Part shown: one piece after another, positions 19,951 through 20,212 of the stretch
Layout of the letters: every line of letters begins with the position of its first letter
Numbering within the stretch: the stretch's first letter is position 1
Source: a virus
DNA length: 20,212 nt
IMG/VR virus record: IMGVR_UViG_3300047552_000112
Span: 1 to 20,212 of that record
Direction: 5' to 3' (one strand)
Notes under the pieces: model-generated
Told to the model about the DNA's origin: nothing
The model's database searches: none
The model's input: only the letters and a program-made list of their open reading frames with translations
Program-made: the position numbers and the translations under genes

Positions 19951-20212
19951 TGTAGATTCTCTTCTGTTCATTAACCCACTCTTGTAGCGATCTTAATTGT
20001 TCTGCTACTTTGTGATAGGTTGTGTAGTTTTCTGTGATGGTTGTGGCAACTCCAGAGAGTTTAACTTCGGAGGCTCCTTCATTAGTGCCTCTGGAGGTGT
20101 CGGGAACTTCATTGCGACTGGCACTGTCGTGGAGCAAGACGAAACCATTAGGGATAACGCACTGACCATCAGCAGTCGCTGTAATAAGATTTGGAATTTG
20201 TTTTGCAATTAG
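19940..20212 (-). CDS. Rz: Rz-like i-spanin, 5' part cut by window edge
   Basis: The reading frame is open from the right window edge to the stop at 19940, giving the last 90 residues of a larger protein. The visible part includes CVIPNGFVLLHDSAS (about residues 18-32 of the fragment), KLSGVATTITENY and HKVAEQLRSLQEWVNEQ, a pattern I recognise from the C-terminal half of Rz-like spanins in many phages. The membrane anchor and start are expected beyond base 20212. i-spanins join with Rz1 to fuse the inner and outer membranes at the end of lysis. The embedded Rz1 in another frame supports the call. The endolysin lies 11 kb away on the other strand. Confidence 0.75.
   Translation of the reverse strand, partial: LIAKQIPNLITATADGQCVIPNGFVLLHDSASRNEVPDTSRGTNEGASEVKLSGVATTITENYTTYHKVAEQLRSLQEWVNEQKRIYNGD
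20005..20208 (-). CDS. Rz1: Rz1-like o-spanin lipoprotein embedded in Rz
   Basis: A 67-residue lipoprotein in the frame offset from Rz and contained within it, as in lambda Rz/Rz1. N-terminus with Lys/Arg, a hydrophobic core (LLMVSALSLMVSSC) and lipobox VSSC with C25 as the lipidated residue. The mature part is short and Pro-rich (KFPTPPEALMKEPPK), typical of Rz1. A stop codon directly precedes the TTG at 20208, so the start is this TTG or an internal ATG at 20169; the latter would lose the positive N-region, so the TTG is preferred. The ribosome-binding site would lie beyond the window. Confidence 0.74.
   Translation of the reverse strand: MQNKFQILLQRLLMVSALSLMVSSCSTTVPVAMKFPTPPEALMKEPPKLNSLELPQPSQKTTQPITK

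Noticed and set aside
19940-20208. Possible programmed -1 frameshift joining the lipoprotein to the overlapping frame: heptamer GTTAAAC at 20059-20065, AAGGAG 8 nt upstream, weak hairpin downstream.
   Set aside because: The second frame is open all the way to the right edge and matches an Rz-like spanin, so two nested genes (Rz/Rz1) explain the overlap. The heptamer is recorded because fusion cannot be fully excluded without data.
1-20212. tRNA genes, CRISPR arrays, insertion sequences, integrase or attachment sites.
   Set aside because: None was seen by eye; no tRNA-like cloverleaf, regularly spaced direct repeats or transposase or integrase frames are present.

Overview
The window is a compact stretch of a lytic, T4-related myovirus genome. 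It has no host genes, tRNAs, insertion sequences or CRISPR arrays. The evidence is the gene content: a T4 RNase H (FEN-like nuclease) cut by the left edge, a DsbA-like protein, a gp61-type primase, NrdA/NrdB, ThyX, and many tiny genes joined by ATGA or TAATG overlaps. Several unnamed small genes look to me like ones found in marine and freshwater T4-like phages (cyanophage-type accessory genes), but there are no photosynthesis genes. Near-consensus sigma70 promoters and an Rz/Rz1 spanin pair with a lipoprotein point to a Gram-negative, probably proteobacterial host. The species cannot be read from the sequence.

Left arm (1-7,744, all minus strand, transcribed right to left). From the divergent hub at 7.6-7.8 kb the order is: a SpoT/MESH1-like HD hydrolase, an NMN adenylyltransferase-Nudix fusion (NadM type), nicotinamide phosphoribosyltransferase (NadV), a run of small genes including a MazG-like pyrophosphohydrolase and a dual-specificity-type phosphatase, a WYL_2/Sm-like protein, a small membrane protein, DsbA, a 373-residue conserved unknown, and RNase H. 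A ladder of sigma70 promoters with 17-bp spacers punctuates the run. Four of them share the 12-bp block TTKACTTTAATT. Two place their predicted start site exactly on an ATG, which suggests leaderless mRNAs. The arm looks early: NAD+ salvage and nucleotide-signal control upstream, replication and late-transcription factors downstream.

Lysis island (7,756-9,606, the only plus-strand genes). A T4-type late promoter (AATAAATA) precedes a GH19 endolysin, a Cys-rich probable lipoprotein, two small two-helix membrane proteins (holin candidates) and a small secreted protein. It ends at a strong terminator that probably works in both directions.

Right arm (9,605-20,212, all minus strand). From the right edge: an Rz i-spanin cut by the edge with Rz1 embedded in another frame, a coiled-coil tail-anchored membrane protein, a sigma70 promoter, primase, ThyX, NrdA, a 62-residue protein, NrdB, a degenerate cupin-fold protein and a mini zinc-ribbon protein. 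A second AATAAATA late promoter, lying in an inverted repeat, then leads a late operon: GIY-YIG-like nuclease, four-helix coiled-coil membrane protein, 29-residue zinc-ribbon protein, two secreted proteins (one with six 22-residue Cys-containing repeats), a membrane coiled-coil protein and a 56-residue protein.

The genes fit together as DNA precursor supply (NrdAB, ThyX, MazG), replication (primase, RNase H), maintenance or rebuilding of NAD+ (NadV, NadM-Nudix), possible alarmone control (HD hydrolase), and late-phase envelope remodelling and lysis. No gene-free gap exceeds 190 bp.
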